From NCBI GenBank assembly GCA_052387695.1, contig JBQTIX010000017.1, positions 25,852 to 89,851 of the forward strand: a DNA stretch of 64,000 nucleotides, read 5' to 3'. Under the pieces are notes generated by a model. It searched no databases. It saw nothing but the letters and a program-made list of their open reading frames with translations, and was not told where the DNA came from. The translations under genes were made by a program, and so were the position numbers. This DNA comes from Panacagrimonas sp052387695. GTDB lineage: Bacteria; Pseudomonadota; Gammaproteobacteria; Nevskiales; Nevskiaceae. Shown in pieces: positions 27,421 to 36,862 of this stretch (the stretch's first letter is position 1; every line of letters starts with the position of its first letter).

Positions 27421-27610
27421 GCCGCTACAACGTCCTGCGTCGGCAGTCGCTGTTCTGCATTCGCAAGGGACCTACCGGAGGCTTCGCGGTGGCCACGCCG
27501 GAGCAGGAGCGGGCGATCCGGGCGGAGCGGGCGGAGCGGGCGGCGGGGGCGATACCGGGAGCCGCTGGCGCGATCCGCAACAAGTAGCATCGGCGCGCAG
27601 CACGAATTCG

Positions 27611-27650
27611 CTGCAGACCCTCCGCTCCGACAGGAGCGAAGAGTCTGCAG
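27611..27650 (-). terminator. Long hairpin after the FmdB-like gene
   Basis: CTGCAGACCCTCCGCTCC faces GGAGCGAAGAGTCTGCAG with one mismatch bulge. It starts nine bases after the FmdB-like stop on the minus strand, so it would form at that transcript's 3' end. There is no U-run, so termination strength is uncertain; it would also face the convergent hydrolase transcript. Confidence 0.5.
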
Positions 27651-27658
27651 CGGATCGT

Positions 27659-28036
27659 TCACACGCTAGCCGCGGGAGGGGGCGGGCTGCTGGTGCTCGC
27701 CGCCGCGGGCTTCGACTTGGTTTCGGTTTTGGTTTCCGTCTTGGTTTCTGGTTTGGCGTCGGACTTGGTCTCGGGCTTCGCATCCGCCTTTGCGTCGGCT
27801 TTGGAGTCTGGTTTAGATTCGCCATCGCTGTCGCCGGCAAGATTTCTCTTGCCATCGGACTTGAAGTCGGTCTCGTACCATCCCGCCCCCTTGAGCCGGA
27901 AACTTGCCGCAGAAATCTGCTTGCTCAGCTTGGGCGCGCCGCAGACCGGACAGTCCGTTGGCGCAGGGTCCGTCATGCGATGGTTGATTTCCGACACGGC
28001 GCTGCAGGCGCCGCAACTGTATTCGTAAAGGGGCAT
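27659..28036 (-). CDS. FmdB-like zinc-ribbon protein with Lys/Glu/Thr-rich tail
   Basis: 125 residues. The first 45 are a FmdB/CxxC_CxxC_SSSS zinc ribbon: MPLYEYSCGACSAVSEINHR and DCPVCGAPKLSKQIS with two CxxC pairs. A short linker with FRLKGAGWYETDFK is typical of the family. The last 60 residues are low-complexity repeats of the type KPDSKADAKADAKPETK ending in a Ser/Pro stretch. FmdB-like proteins are thought to be regulatory or ribosome-associated zinc proteins; the exact role is not known. Confidence 0.85.
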   Translation of the reverse strand: MPLYEYSCGACSAVSEINHRMTDPAPTDCPVCGAPKLSKQISAASFRLKGAGWYETDFKSDGKRNLAGDSDGESKPDSKADAKADAKPETKSDAKPETKTETKTETKSKPAAASTSSPPPPAASV

Positions 28037-28151
28037 GGATGACTCTGGGTTTTCGTTCCGTTTGAACCGACGAAGAACGCGGTGGGACGATCAGACATTT
28101 TTCAAGCGCCGTCCGCCTCAGGTGGCGGCCGGCTCCCGTATCGCCGCGAGT

Positions 28152-28643
28152 CTACTTCTTCTTGCCGGAAATCCTGACGACGCGACCGCCCTCGATCACC
28201 ACGACCTGCCGCGCCTTGCCGCTGCCGTAGCTCCATTCCTCGATACCGCCCGGCCTGCGTTCAAGCTCGTCCGGACTACCCAGCACCCGCCGCACCTGAT
28301 CCGGGGACATGTCCTTGACCACCCTGCCCTCTGCAATCGCCGCGTTCAGGCGCGCGTCCTCGGCCTTGCGCGCCTCATGCAACTTGAGCCAGGCCGCGTC
28401 GGCCTGTTCGCGCGACTGGCGGCTCTCCTCCTCACGCTGGTCGTAAGCCTTGCCAAGACTCGCATCCGCGTCGACCGCCGGCATTGTGCCGATCGACGGC
28501 ATCGCGTGCGGCGCGGCGCCCGCGGTGCAGGGCTTGTCGGTGTAGACCGGCTTGCCCGCCACATCGCAACGGTAGACCGTTGCGCCGACTGGCAGCGTCA
28601 GCGCCATCATCGGAAGCAGCCAGCCGAGCCGCTGCGCGTTCAT
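28152..28643 (-). CDS. DUF4124-type secreted protein
   Basis: 163 residues with a signal peptide (MNAQRLGWLLPMMALTLPVG, cleavage near VGA) followed directly by the DUF4124 motif TVYRCDVAGKPVYTDKPC, a short pair-of-cysteines module. The middle is helical and charged (DQREEESRQSREQADAAWLK). The C-terminal third (MSPDQVRRVLGSPDELERRP, EEWSYGSGKARQVVVIEGG) resembles the SmpA/OmlA (BamE-like) fold found in small envelope proteins. Function unknown, probably periplasmic. It starts 16 bp after the DinB-like gene. Confidence 0.8.
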   Translation of the reverse strand: MNAQRLGWLLPMMALTLPVGATVYRCDVAGKPVYTDKPCTAGAAPHAMPSIGTMPAVDADASLGKAYDQREEESRQSREQADAAWLKLHEARKAEDARLNAAIAEGRVVKDMSPDQVRRVLGSPDELERRPGGIEEWSYGSGKARQVVVIEGGRVVRISGKKK

Positions 28644-28659
28644 CGTTCCGGCGCCTGGC

Positions 28660-29205
28660 TCAGGAACGCCCGGCCTGGTCCGGGACCAGCATCAGCAGAT
28701 CGGTGACTCCCGCATCCTGCCCGGCCTGCGTCAGCAAGGTCGTTACTTGCCCACGGTGGTGGGTCTGGTGGTTGAAGAAGTGAAGCACCAGGCTGGAGAA
28801 CAGACGCTGCGCAGGCACGCCCTTCATGTTGCGATAGGACAGAACATGGTCCATGTCGGCATCGGTGAAGGACTTCGTCCAACCGACGATCACCTGATCG
28901 ATGCGAACTCGATGCTCGCGCAGCGCAGCGAAATCCGGAAACAGAACCTGATTGAGCAGGGTCGGTACCGGCCACTCCAGGACGCTGTCGAGCGCCGGAT
29001 GACGCGTCGGATGCGCACGAAACCGATGCAGCCAGATCGTGTCCGCGCCCACCAGGTGGTTGAGCGTGCCCATGATCGAGCCGAAGAAGGCCCCGCGGTC
29101 CGCCGCCCGTTCCTGCTCGCTCAACCTGGCGACGGCCTCGCAGACCTTGTCGTTCATCCACTGGTTATACGTCGCAAGCAGCACGAAATGCGGACACAGG
29201 CTCAT
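28660..29205 (-). CDS. DinB-family protein
   Basis: 181 residues from ATG 29205 (MSLCPHFVLLATYNQWMNDK). It shows the four-helix DinB/YfiT metal-binding pattern: His in GTLNHLVGADTIW and two His in HFFNHQTHHRGQVTTLL, which form the usual three-His site. Family members include bacillithiol-type S-transferases and other metal-dependent thiol enzymes; the substrate is unknown. A longer frame from 29253 is possible but the conserved LATYNQWMN start favours the chosen ATG. Confidence 0.85.
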   Translation of the reverse strand: MSLCPHFVLLATYNQWMNDKVCEAVARLSEQERAADRGAFFGSIMGTLNHLVGADTIWLHRFRAHPTRHPALDSVLEWPVPTLLNQVLFPDFAALREHRVRIDQVIVGWTKSFTDADMDHVLSYRNMKGVPAQRLFSSLVLHFFNHQTHHRGQVTTLLTQAGQDAGVTDLLMLVPDQAGRS

Positions 29206-29312
29206 GGCTCGGCGCTCCGGGGATCCCCAAAAAAGATCGGTGTGCCGCGCCATTGTGTCGCAGCCGGTGGATAATGCGCGCCCATTTTTCGCGCCGGTAT
29301 CGAGTCGCCGTC

Positions 29313-30977
29313 ATGGCCCAGTACGTCTACACGATGAACAAGGTGGGCAAGATCGTGCCCCCGAAGAAGGAAATCCTTCGCAACATCTCCCTGTCCTTCT
29401 TCCCCGGGGCCAAGATCGGGGTGCTCGGCTACAACGGCGCGGGCAAATCGACCCTGCTCAAGATCATGGCGGGCATCGACAAGGAATTCATCGGCGAGGC
29501 GCGTCCGCAGCCGGGGCTCAAGGTCGGGTACCTGCCGCAGGAGCCCAAGCTCGACCCGGCCAAGAACGTCCGCGAAAACGTGATGGAGGCCCTGTCCGAC
29601 ATCACCGACGTGCAGGCCGAACTGGATGCGGTCTACGCCGCCTATGCCGAGGAAAATGCGGATTTCGACAAGCTCGCCGCCAAACAGGCCGACCTGGAAG
29701 CCAAGCTGGCGACCGGTGGCGGCGAGAACATCGACGTGGTGCTGGACAAGGCCGGCGAGGCCTTGAACCTGCCACCCTGGGACGCAGAAGTCACGCGCCT
29801 TTCGGGCGGCGAGCGCCGTAGAGTCGCGCTGTGCCGGCTGCTGCTGAGCAAGCCGGACATGATTCTGCTCGACGAACCGACCAACCATCTCGACGCCGAG
29901 TCGGTCGCCTGGCTGGAAAAATTCCTCAAGGATTTTCCCGGTACGATCATCGCGGTCACGCATGATCGCTACTTCCTCGACAACGTCGCCGGCTGGATTC
30001 TGGAACTGGATCGCGGGCACGGCATTCCCTGGCAGGGCAATTACTCGTCCTGGCTGGAGCAGAAGGGCAATCGCCTGGAAGCGGAGCAGAAATCCGAGGA
30101 CGCGCACTCCAAGGCGATGAAGGAAGAGCTGGAGTGGGTGCGCAAAAATCCCAAGGGCCGGCAGTCCAAGTCGAAGTCGCGCCTCAAGGCCTACGAGGAA
30201 ATGGCGAGCCAGGAATTCCAGAAACGCGCCGAAACCCGCGAGCTGTACATCCCGGCCGGTCCGCGCCTGGGCGACGTGGTGATCGAGGTCAACAATGTCG
30301 GCAAGCAGTACGACGGCCGCTGGCTCTACAAGGGTCTGAACTTCACTGTACCCAAGGGCGCCATCGTCGGCATCGTCGGCGCCAACGGCCGCGGCAAGAC
30401 CACCCTGTTCCGCATGCTGCTGGATCAGGAGAAGCCCGACGAGGGCAGCATCCGCATCGGCGAGACGGTGAAGCTCGGCTACGTCGATCAGAGTCGCGAC
30501 GCGCTCAACGGCGAGCTGACGGTCTTCCAGGAAATTTCCGGCGGCAGCGATCTCGTGCGCATCGGCAATTTCGAGATGCCCGCACGCGCCTACATCGGCC
30601 GCTTCAACTTCAAGGGCGACTCGCAGCAGAAGCGCGTGAAGGATCTGTCCGGCGGCGAACGCAACCGCCTGCACCTGGCCAAGATGCTGCTGTCCGGCGG
30701 CAACGTGTTGCTGTTCGACGAACCGACCAACGATCTGGACGTGGAAACCCTGCGCGCGCTGGAAGAAGCCCTGCTCGATTTCTCCGGGTGCGCCCTGGTC
30801 ATCTCGCATGACCGATGGTTCCTGGATCGCGTCGCCACGCATATCCTCGCATTCGAAGACAGCGGCGAGATCGTGTACCTCGAAGGCAACTATCGCGAGT
30901 ACGAAGACGACTTCCGCCGTCGCACCGGCTCCGAGCCGGGCGTGAACCGAAGGGCGAGGCACAAGAAGCTGGCCTGA
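29313..30977 (+). CDS. ettA: Energy-dependent translational throttle protein EttA
   Basis: ABC-F protein that binds the ribosomal E site and gates entry into elongation according to ATP/ADP. The 554-residue product from ATG 29313 (MAQYVYTMNKVGKIVPPKKE) matches the family length. First ABC domain: YNGAGKSTLLK, LSGGERRRVAL, LLDEPTNHLD. Linker: GRQSKSKSRLKAYEEM. Second domain: GANGRGKTTLFRML, LSGGERNRLHLAKM, LFDEPTNDLDVETL. The C-terminus ends in a short basic tail. It stands alone, divergent from the DinB-like gene. Confidence 0.95.
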   Translation: MAQYVYTMNKVGKIVPPKKEILRNISLSFFPGAKIGVLGYNGAGKSTLLKIMAGIDKEFIGEARPQPGLKVGYLPQEPKLDPAKNVRENVMEALSDITDVQAELDAVYAAYAEENADFDKLAAKQADLEAKLATGGGENIDVVLDKAGEALNLPPWDAEVTRLSGGERRRVALCRLLLSKPDMILLDEPTNHLDAESVAWLEKFLKDFPGTIIAVTHDRYFLDNVAGWILELDRGHGIPWQGNYSSWLEQKGNRLEAEQKSEDAHSKAMKEELEWVRKNPKGRQSKSKSRLKAYEEMASQEFQKRAETRELYIPAGPRLGDVVIEVNNVGKQYDGRWLYKGLNFTVPKGAIVGIVGANGRGKTTLFRMLLDQEKPDEGSIRIGETVKLGYVDQSRDALNGELTVFQEISGGSDLVRIGNFEMPARAYIGRFNFKGDSQQKRVKDLSGGERNRLHLAKMLLSGGNVLLFDEPTNDLDVETLRALEEALLDFSGCALVISHDRWFLDRVATHILAFEDSGEIVYLEGNYREYEDDFRRRTGSEPGVNRRARHKKLA

Positions 30978-31027
30978 GCCGTATTGCGGGGCTAGGATGC
31001 TGGCACTGCCAGCGCCGGAACACGCCT

Positions 31028-33478
31028 ATGGCCAGCCTCGTCGTTGGACGCGCGCCTCTGATGCCTCGGTCCCGCGTGGCAGCAGCAGCGCTCCTCCTGG
31101 GGCTCGCCCTCGGCACGCAGGCGCAGGACTTCGCACTCGACATTCCGCCGCAGGATCTTCAATCCGCACTGGTCGAAATGGCTGCGACGACCGGGGTGCA
31201 GCTCCTGTATTCGTCCGACGTCACGCGCGGCCTCGAGAGCCGCATGCTGCGCGGTCGCTACACGCCTGAAACCGCGCTGGCGCGCCTGCTCGAAGACACC
31301 GGCCTGAGCTTTCGCTACACGGCGCCCGACACCATCACGATCGAACGGGTGCATGAAGAGCAAGGGCTGCGTTCGCTCGGTCCGGTTTGCGTCGGCGCAA
31401 CACAGCGCATCGCGGCCAAGGGGGCCAACGGCAGCACGGACCTGTTGGCCACCGAGAACAGCGGCAGCTATGCGGCACTCGGCGCGGCGCTGGGCGGCCC
31501 CGTTGCGCAGGAGCTGCGGCGGATTCCGCGCGCGGTCAGCGTGGTCGGCCAGACCCAGATTCGCGACCTGGCCATCGTCGATGTGGTGGACGCCATCCGC
31601 CTGCTGCCGGGCGTGACTTCGGTCGATCTGTCCGGGCACGAAATCCTGCCGGTGGTTCGCGGTCATGCGGTCACGCACTACCAGTACGATGGCGGCGCGG
31701 TGTCCAACGACGAGTTCGGCATTGTGCGCATTCAGGGCGACCTGTCGGCCTACGACCGGGTCGAGCTGCTGCGCGGGGGCGATGGATTCGGCAACGGTTT
31801 CTCCTCGCCCGGCGGCATCTTCAATTTCGTGCGCAAGCGGCCGCTGAATCATCGGCAACTGATCGTCGAGACGCAGGCCGGTTCCTGGGACGACTATCGC
31901 GGCATGGTGGATGTCACGGCCCCGCTCGGCTGGGATGGTCGGCTGCGCGGACGTGCGGTGGCCTTCGGCACGGACCAGCGGTCGTTCCGCGACCGTGAGG
32001 AACTGCAGCGGCAGGCCTACTACGGCGTGATCGAGGCCGATCTCGGCAGCTCCACCCTGCTCGCGCTCGGCACCCAGTATTCGCGTCAGGAGGCGACACC
32101 GTTCGCGGGCATTTCCGTGCCGGCCTTTTCGAGCGGAGCGCAGATCGGCCTGCCGCGCAGCACGTCGTTCCTGCTGCCCTGGCATGGCGCCGTCGATTAT
32201 CGGCGCAATACCTACATGACCCTGGACCAGGCGCTGGGTCCGGACTGGAGCGCGGGCCTGGTGCTGGGCCGCGAGAACAACGACCAGACCTCGCTCGCAA
32301 GTTTCGTCGAGGGTCGCGTCGATCCCCAGACGGGCCAGGGCGTCGACCTGGTCAACGCCATCCTTGCCTACCAGCGGCAGAACACCACGGCGGACCTGAA
32401 GGTGCGAAGGCGCTTCTCGCTCTCCGGCCTGGAGCAGCAACTGATCCTGAGCTTCAGCAGCCTGCGTGTCCGGGGACACGACTATGCGGCCCTGGGTGAC
32501 CCTGGGCGGACGCCGCTCGATGTCTTCGACTTCGATCCGGCTGACCATCCCCGGCCGGCGATCCCTCCGGACGAGTTCCCGGATCGCGATTTCCGGCTGC
32601 GTCTGTACAACGGCAGCGTCGCACTGACCCTGAGCCCCTGGGAGCCGCTGCAACTGACCGGAGCCTGGCGCTGGGACGTGCTCGAAGTGCCCGGTTTCTC
32701 CGCCGGCAACCGGCATTACGATGCGCCGTCCTACCTGGGCTTGAGCTATGCCGTGGACGCGCGCTGGAGCCTCTATGCCAGTTGGGCGGACGTGTACGAA
32801 AACCAGGGATCGCGGACGGCCAAGGGCGGCCGGGTGGATCCTGTCATCAGCAGCAGCTACGAGACCGGCCTGAAATTCACCTCGACGGATGGCGGGCTCA
32901 ACGGGCTGCTCGCGCTCTACCGCATCGAGCAGAGGGACTTCGTTCGACAGGTGAGCGGCGAGCCGTTCGCCGACTGCTGCTACGACAACGGCAGCAACGA
33001 GCGCCGCATCAGCGAGGGACTCGACGCCGAGTTGAGCGGCGCCCTGCGCCCGGGCTGGCAACTGATCGCAAGCTACAACTACGGCCGCAATCGCCTGTCA
33101 GGCAGCGACAGCGCCGACCCCGGCGAACGTTTCGACAGCACGACGCCGCGGCATCTGTTCAAGCTCTGGAGCGTCTGGCAGCCACGGAGCGAAACCTGGC
33201 AGCGCCTGCGGCTCGGCGGCGGCCTGCGCGCGCAGAGTCGCGCGAGCTACAGCGATATCGACATCAGCGAGACGGAAAACCTCGAACGCTCGCAGGGCAG
33301 TTACGCCGTGGCGGACGCGCTCGTCGGCTGGCACTTCGACTCCCGCTGGAACGCGAGCCTGCACGTGCGCAACATTTTCGACCGCACCTACTACACGACC
33401 TTCGATCCCAACAACTTGAGCGCCAATCTCTACGGTGAACCGCGCAGCCTCCTGCTGACGCTGCGGGCGACCTATTGA
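31028..33478 (+). CDS. TonB-dependent receptor with STN domain
   Basis: 816 residues from ATG 31028; an ATG at 31061 gives a more compact signal peptide (MPRSRVAAAALLLGLALGTQ, cleaved near TQA) and may be the true start. After it comes an STN domain (FALDIPPQDLQSALVEMAAT to about residue 105), then the plug (RAVSVVGQTQIRD, LSAYDRVELLRGGDGFGNGF, GGIFNFVRKRP) and a 22-strand barrel ending LRATY. This build is that of FecA/FpvA-type ferric-siderophore receptors that signal to an anti-sigma factor. No FecI/FecR pair is nearby. The stop overlaps the next receptor start as TGATG. Confidence 0.92.
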   Translation: MASLVVGRAPLMPRSRVAAAALLLGLALGTQAQDFALDIPPQDLQSALVEMAATTGVQLLYSSDVTRGLESRMLRGRYTPETALARLLEDTGLSFRYTAPDTITIERVHEEQGLRSLGPVCVGATQRIAAKGANGSTDLLATENSGSYAALGAALGGPVAQELRRIPRAVSVVGQTQIRDLAIVDVVDAIRLLPGVTSVDLSGHEILPVVRGHAVTHYQYDGGAVSNDEFGIVRIQGDLSAYDRVELLRGGDGFGNGFSSPGGIFNFVRKRPLNHRQLIVETQAGSWDDYRGMVDVTAPLGWDGRLRGRAVAFGTDQRSFRDREELQRQAYYGVIEADLGSSTLLALGTQYSRQEATPFAGISVPAFSSGAQIGLPRSTSFLLPWHGAVDYRRNTYMTLDQALGPDWSAGLVLGRENNDQTSLASFVEGRVDPQTGQGVDLVNAILAYQRQNTTADLKVRRRFSLSGLEQQLILSFSSLRVRGHDYAALGDPGRTPLDVFDFDPADHPRPAIPPDEFPDRDFRLRLYNGSVALTLSPWEPLQLTGAWRWDVLEVPGFSAGNRHYDAPSYLGLSYAVDARWSLYASWADVYENQGSRTAKGGRVDPVISSSYETGLKFTSTDGGLNGLLALYRIEQRDFVRQVSGEPFADCCYDNGSNERRISEGLDAELSGALRPGWQLIASYNYGRNRLSGSDSADPGERFDSTTPRHLFKLWSVWQPRSETWQRLRLGGGLRAQSRASYSDIDISETENLERSQGSYAVADALVGWHFDSRWNASLHVRNIFDRTYYTTFDPNNLSANLYGEPRSLLLTLRATY

Positions 33479-35886
33479 TGCCCATGCTCCGGCGCCCGAT
33501 CGCCGCCCTGCTGCTGGGCCTCTCGCTGGCGGCGAAGGCGCACAGCTACCGTCTCGAACTTCCCGCGCAGGATCTGCAAGCCGCACTGGTGGAACTGGCG
33601 AATCAGGTCGGCGTGCAGCTTTTGTATACCGCCGACATCACGCGAGGCCATACCAGCCGGCCACTGAGCGGCGACTACTCGTTGCAGGCCGCGCTGACCC
33701 ACCTGCTCGAAGGCGCCGGCCTGAGCTTCCGCTACACCGCGGAAAACACCATCACGATCGAACGCGCTCGGAAAAACGAAGGGTTACGCGCGATGGGCCC
33801 GGTACGTGTGGGCGGCACGCAGCAGATTGCGGCCACCGGCGCCAACGGCAGCCGCGACGTGTTTGCCACGGAAAATTCCGGCAGCTACACCAGCCGCGGT
33901 GCCGGCGTCGGCAGCCCCGCTCCCGAGCCGCTGAACCAGACCCCTCGCACCATCGGCGTGCTGACGCAGCAGCAAATGCAGGACCAGGCCACCGTCGAGT
34001 TGTCGGAGGCGCTGATCCGGCTTCCCGGCGTCGCCGTCGAGGCCTTGCCCGACGAACTGGCTTCCGCGTACGTGCGCGGCCATCCCATCGAGGATGTCCA
34101 GATCGATGGCGGCGCACCGATTTCCTATTTTCAACACCAGCTTCACGCCGATCTTAGCGCCTACGACCGTATCGAATTGCTGCGCGGCGCCGATGGTTTG
34201 GGCTATGGCTACGTCTCGCCCGCCGGCACGCTGAACCTGGTGCGCAAGCGGCCGCTGGACCACGCGCAGCTCATCACCCAGGTCCAGGCCGGCTCCTGGA
34301 ACGAGTACCGCACCATGCTGGACGCAAGCAGCCCGCTCAGCCAGGACGGCCGGGTGCGCGGACGCAGCGTCGTGTCGACCGTGGACAAGGACTATTTCTA
34401 CGACAACGGCCGCCTGAGCCGCTCCTCGTTCTACGGCATCCTGGAAGCCGATCTGGGACCGAGAAGCCTGCTGGGCCTGGGACTCAATTATTCGGATCAG
34501 GACGGCACGCCCTGGGGTTCTGCCGGGCTGCCCGCTTACGAATCCGGCAAGCCGCTGCCCTTGCTGCGCAGCACCTCATTCATTTTCCCCTGGGAGAAAC
34601 AGGGGCGGATCACGCGCAATCTGTTCGCCAACCTGGAGCAGGGCCTGGGCGAGAACTGGAGCGCGAGGCTGGCTCTGGACTAGGTACTCGAAGACCGGGA
34701 CGAAAAATTCCTGCCCCTGTTTGGACCTCTGGAAGCGGACGGCGGAGTCAGCTCCGGCTTCGTGTTTGGGTCTCCGATCGTGCGGAACCTTCGGACCACC
34801 CAGCGGCTGGCCGATTTCAAGCTCGGCGGCCGCTTCGAGATGTTCGGGCTCGAACAAAAGCTGGGCCTGCACCTCGACCAGGCCAGGGATGACTATCGCT
34901 ACGCCAACTACCTCACGGATCTCACCGAATACGTGCCGGTGGACTTGTTCAACTTCGATCCCGGGGCCTATCCGGAACCCCGGATCATCGGACTCGACGA
35001 AACCCAGCGTGGGCACTTTCTGACGAAGCGATCCAGCGGCACGGTGTCGCTGACGCTCAGTCCCTGGGCTCCGCTGAAACTCATCGGCGTCTATCGCTGG
35101 ATCGCGCTGGAGATCAATGCGATGCGGGATCATCGCGATGCCCCCTCGTACCTGGGGCTGAGCTACGCCCTCAACCCGCGCTGGAATGCGTATTCCAGCT
35201 GGGCCGAGGTCTACCACTCCAACAGCGGTTTTGCGGACGAGCGCGGCCGCATCCTGGCGCCCACCGTCGGCAGCCATTACGAGACGGGTCTGAAATATCT
35301 TTCGTCGGACGGTGAGCTGAATGCCTCGCTGGCGCTGTATCGCATCGAGGAAGAAGGCTTCCGGCGCCTCGTCCGTTTTGAACAAGGCCGGTTTCCGTTC
35401 TGCTGCTACGACTTGGGCAGCAACCAGCGCGTGCTGAGTGAGGGTGTCGAGCTGGATATCGCCGGAACCCTGCGAGCCGGCTGGAAGGTGTCGATGGGCT
35501 ACGCCTACAACCGCAATTCCTACGAGGGCAGCGACAGCGATTTCCCCGGCGAGCCTTTCAACATCCGTGTGCCGAAGCACCTGTTCAAGCTGTGGAGTAC
35601 CTGGCAACCCCAGGCAGCGGGGTGGACGCCTCTGAGTCTGGGTGGCGGGATTCAGGCGCTGGACCCGGCGGCCAGCGGCCCCGCCCTCAAGGTTGTGCAG
35701 CGCGGCTATGCGGTGATCGATGCGCACATCGGCTGGCAATTCAATCCGCGTTGGTCGACGACGCTGAATCTCAACAATGTGTTCGACCGCGAGTATTTCC
35801 TGAGCAAGAGCACCCTGGGTTTCGGTGGCAATTTCCACGGCGAGCCGCGCAATTTCCTGCTGACGCTGCGCGGGACCTATGACTGA
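33478..35886 (+). pseudogene. Second TonB-dependent receptor, cut by in-frame amber codon
   Basis: Paralog of the upstream receptor, with signal peptide (MPMLRRPIAALLLGLSLAA), STN domain (LELPAQDLQAALVELANQVG), plug (LSAYDRIELLRGADGLGYGY, GTLNLVRKRPLDH) and barrel ending LTLRGTYD. A TAG at 34681-34683 interrupts the frame after ARLALD; the same frame continues without any other stop through VLEDRDEKF to 35886. Full length would be about 802 residues. The upstream piece (401 residues) ends inside the early barrel and should not fold as a porin. A single substitution or a sequencing error explains it. Both halves otherwise look well conserved, so the change is recent. Confidence 0.85.
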
Positions 35887-35899
35887 ACGGACGGCCAGC

Positions 35900-36760
35900 T
35901 CAGCCTGGAGTGGTGGATGCGCTTCGCTTATCCACCCTACGGGCCGGCGCGGCGTCGGTTCGCCTGAACAGCATCAGGTCGAACGCCGCCTGCGTGACGA
36001 AGGACTCGTGCAACTCCAGGGCCGCACGCCGTTCCGGCCGGGCCTTCCACCCATAGGGCGTCATCAGCAGCAACTGCTTCAGGCCCGACTGCGTCAGGCT
36101 CAGCGGAACGCGCAGTCGTTGTCGCCCGCACAGTTCAAAATCCGTCTCGAAACCGGCCAGAAACTTGTCCGGCTCGTGCGCGCGCACTTCCTTGAAGAGC
36201 CCCTCCCGCAGACTCCACAGATGATCCGCGGCAGGCGTCACCAGCAGCACATGCGCTCCCGGTTTGAGTACGCGCTGCATCTCCCGGACGTGCAGGGGGC
36301 AGAACAGGCTGCTGACCAGATCGACCGAGGCATCGGCCACCGGCAGCACAGCGCCGCTGCCCACCAGCCAGGTGATGGAACCGCTGAAGCGCTTCGCCGC
36401 AAGCTGGACCGCCGCCCTGGAGATATCGAGCCCGATGACCTCGGCGGCGATGGAAGGAAACGCCGAGGTGTAGTACCCCTCACCGCAACCGATATCAACC
36501 AGGGTGCCCAATCCAAGAGGGCCGAGGAGATCCAGAACCGCCTCGCGCAGCGGCGCGTAATGACCGGCGTGCAGGAATTCGCGTCGAGCGCGAACCATGT
36601 CCGGCTTGTCTCCCGGCTCGCGGCTGTTGCGGTGCTGGGCCAGCAGCAGGTTCACGTAACCTTCACGGGCGACATCGAAGCTGTGGCCACGCGCGCAGGT
36701 CCAGACCCGGGTCAGTCGATCCAGGGGCAGGCGGCAGGCGGGGCAGACAATGCAGGACAT
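35900..36760 (-). CDS. rlmA: RlmA-like 23S rRNA guanine methyltransferase
   Basis: 286 residues. An N-terminal zinc finger (CIVCPACRLPLDRL, TRVWTCARGHSFD) is followed by YVNLLLAQHRNSREPGDKPD, the family signature, and an SAM-binding domain with LVDIGCGEGYYTSAF and LFCPLHVREMQRVLKPGA. This fits RlmA-type enzymes that methylate N1 of G745 or G748 in 23S rRNA. The last 12 or so residues (RRVDKRSASTTPG) are translated from a dispersed palindromic repeat, so the natural C-terminus has been replaced or extended by it. Confidence 0.87.
   Translation of the reverse strand: MSCIVCPACRLPLDRLTRVWTCARGHSFDVAREGYVNLLLAQHRNSREPGDKPDMVRARREFLHAGHYAPLREAVLDLLGPLGLGTLVDIGCGEGYYTSAFPSIAAEVIGLDISRAAVQLAAKRFSGSITWLVGSGAVLPVADASVDLVSSLFCPLHVREMQRVLKPGAHVLLVTPAADHLWSLREGLFKEVRAHEPDKFLAGFETDFELCGRQRLRVPLSLTQSGLKQLLLMTPYGWKARPERRAALELHESFVTQAAFDLMLFRRTDAAPARRVDKRSASTTPG
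35912..35940. repeat. Palindromic repeat family A arm inside the rlmA 3' end
   Basis: GGTGGATGCGCTTCGCTTAT with CCACCCTAC lies within the last codons of the methyltransferase gene, read on the opposite strand as VDKRSAST. It is identical to the arm at 27392. Confidence 0.8.
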
Positions 36761-36862
36761 TCGGCGCGGTGAAGACGTAAATCGGAACTTAGCCTAGAGG
36801 AACTGACAGCGACTGGGCGGGGTCCGCGCATAATCGCCATTCAGTCATGGAAACCGCCGCAC

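Larger units (their letters stand above)
27312..27658. other. 347-bp convergent intergenic region
   Basis: Holds one arm of repeat family A (27392-27420), a stretch of GGAGCGGGC-type direct repeats (about 27505-27545, GCGGAGCGGGCGGAGCGGGC), and a long hairpin at 27611-27650. No credible gene. Short plus-strand frames here read low-complexity repeat. Confidence 0.5.

Noticed and set aside
30992..33061. Antisense frame of 689 codons across the first TonB receptor
   Set aside because: Composition-driven shadow of a receptor gene with complete STN, plug and barrel features.
34681..34683. Recoded amber (for example pyrrolysine) in the second receptor
   Set aside because: Not a metal/methylamine methyltransferase, no PylRS or tRNA seen, and the equivalent position in the paralog is ordinary; a nonsense change is simpler.
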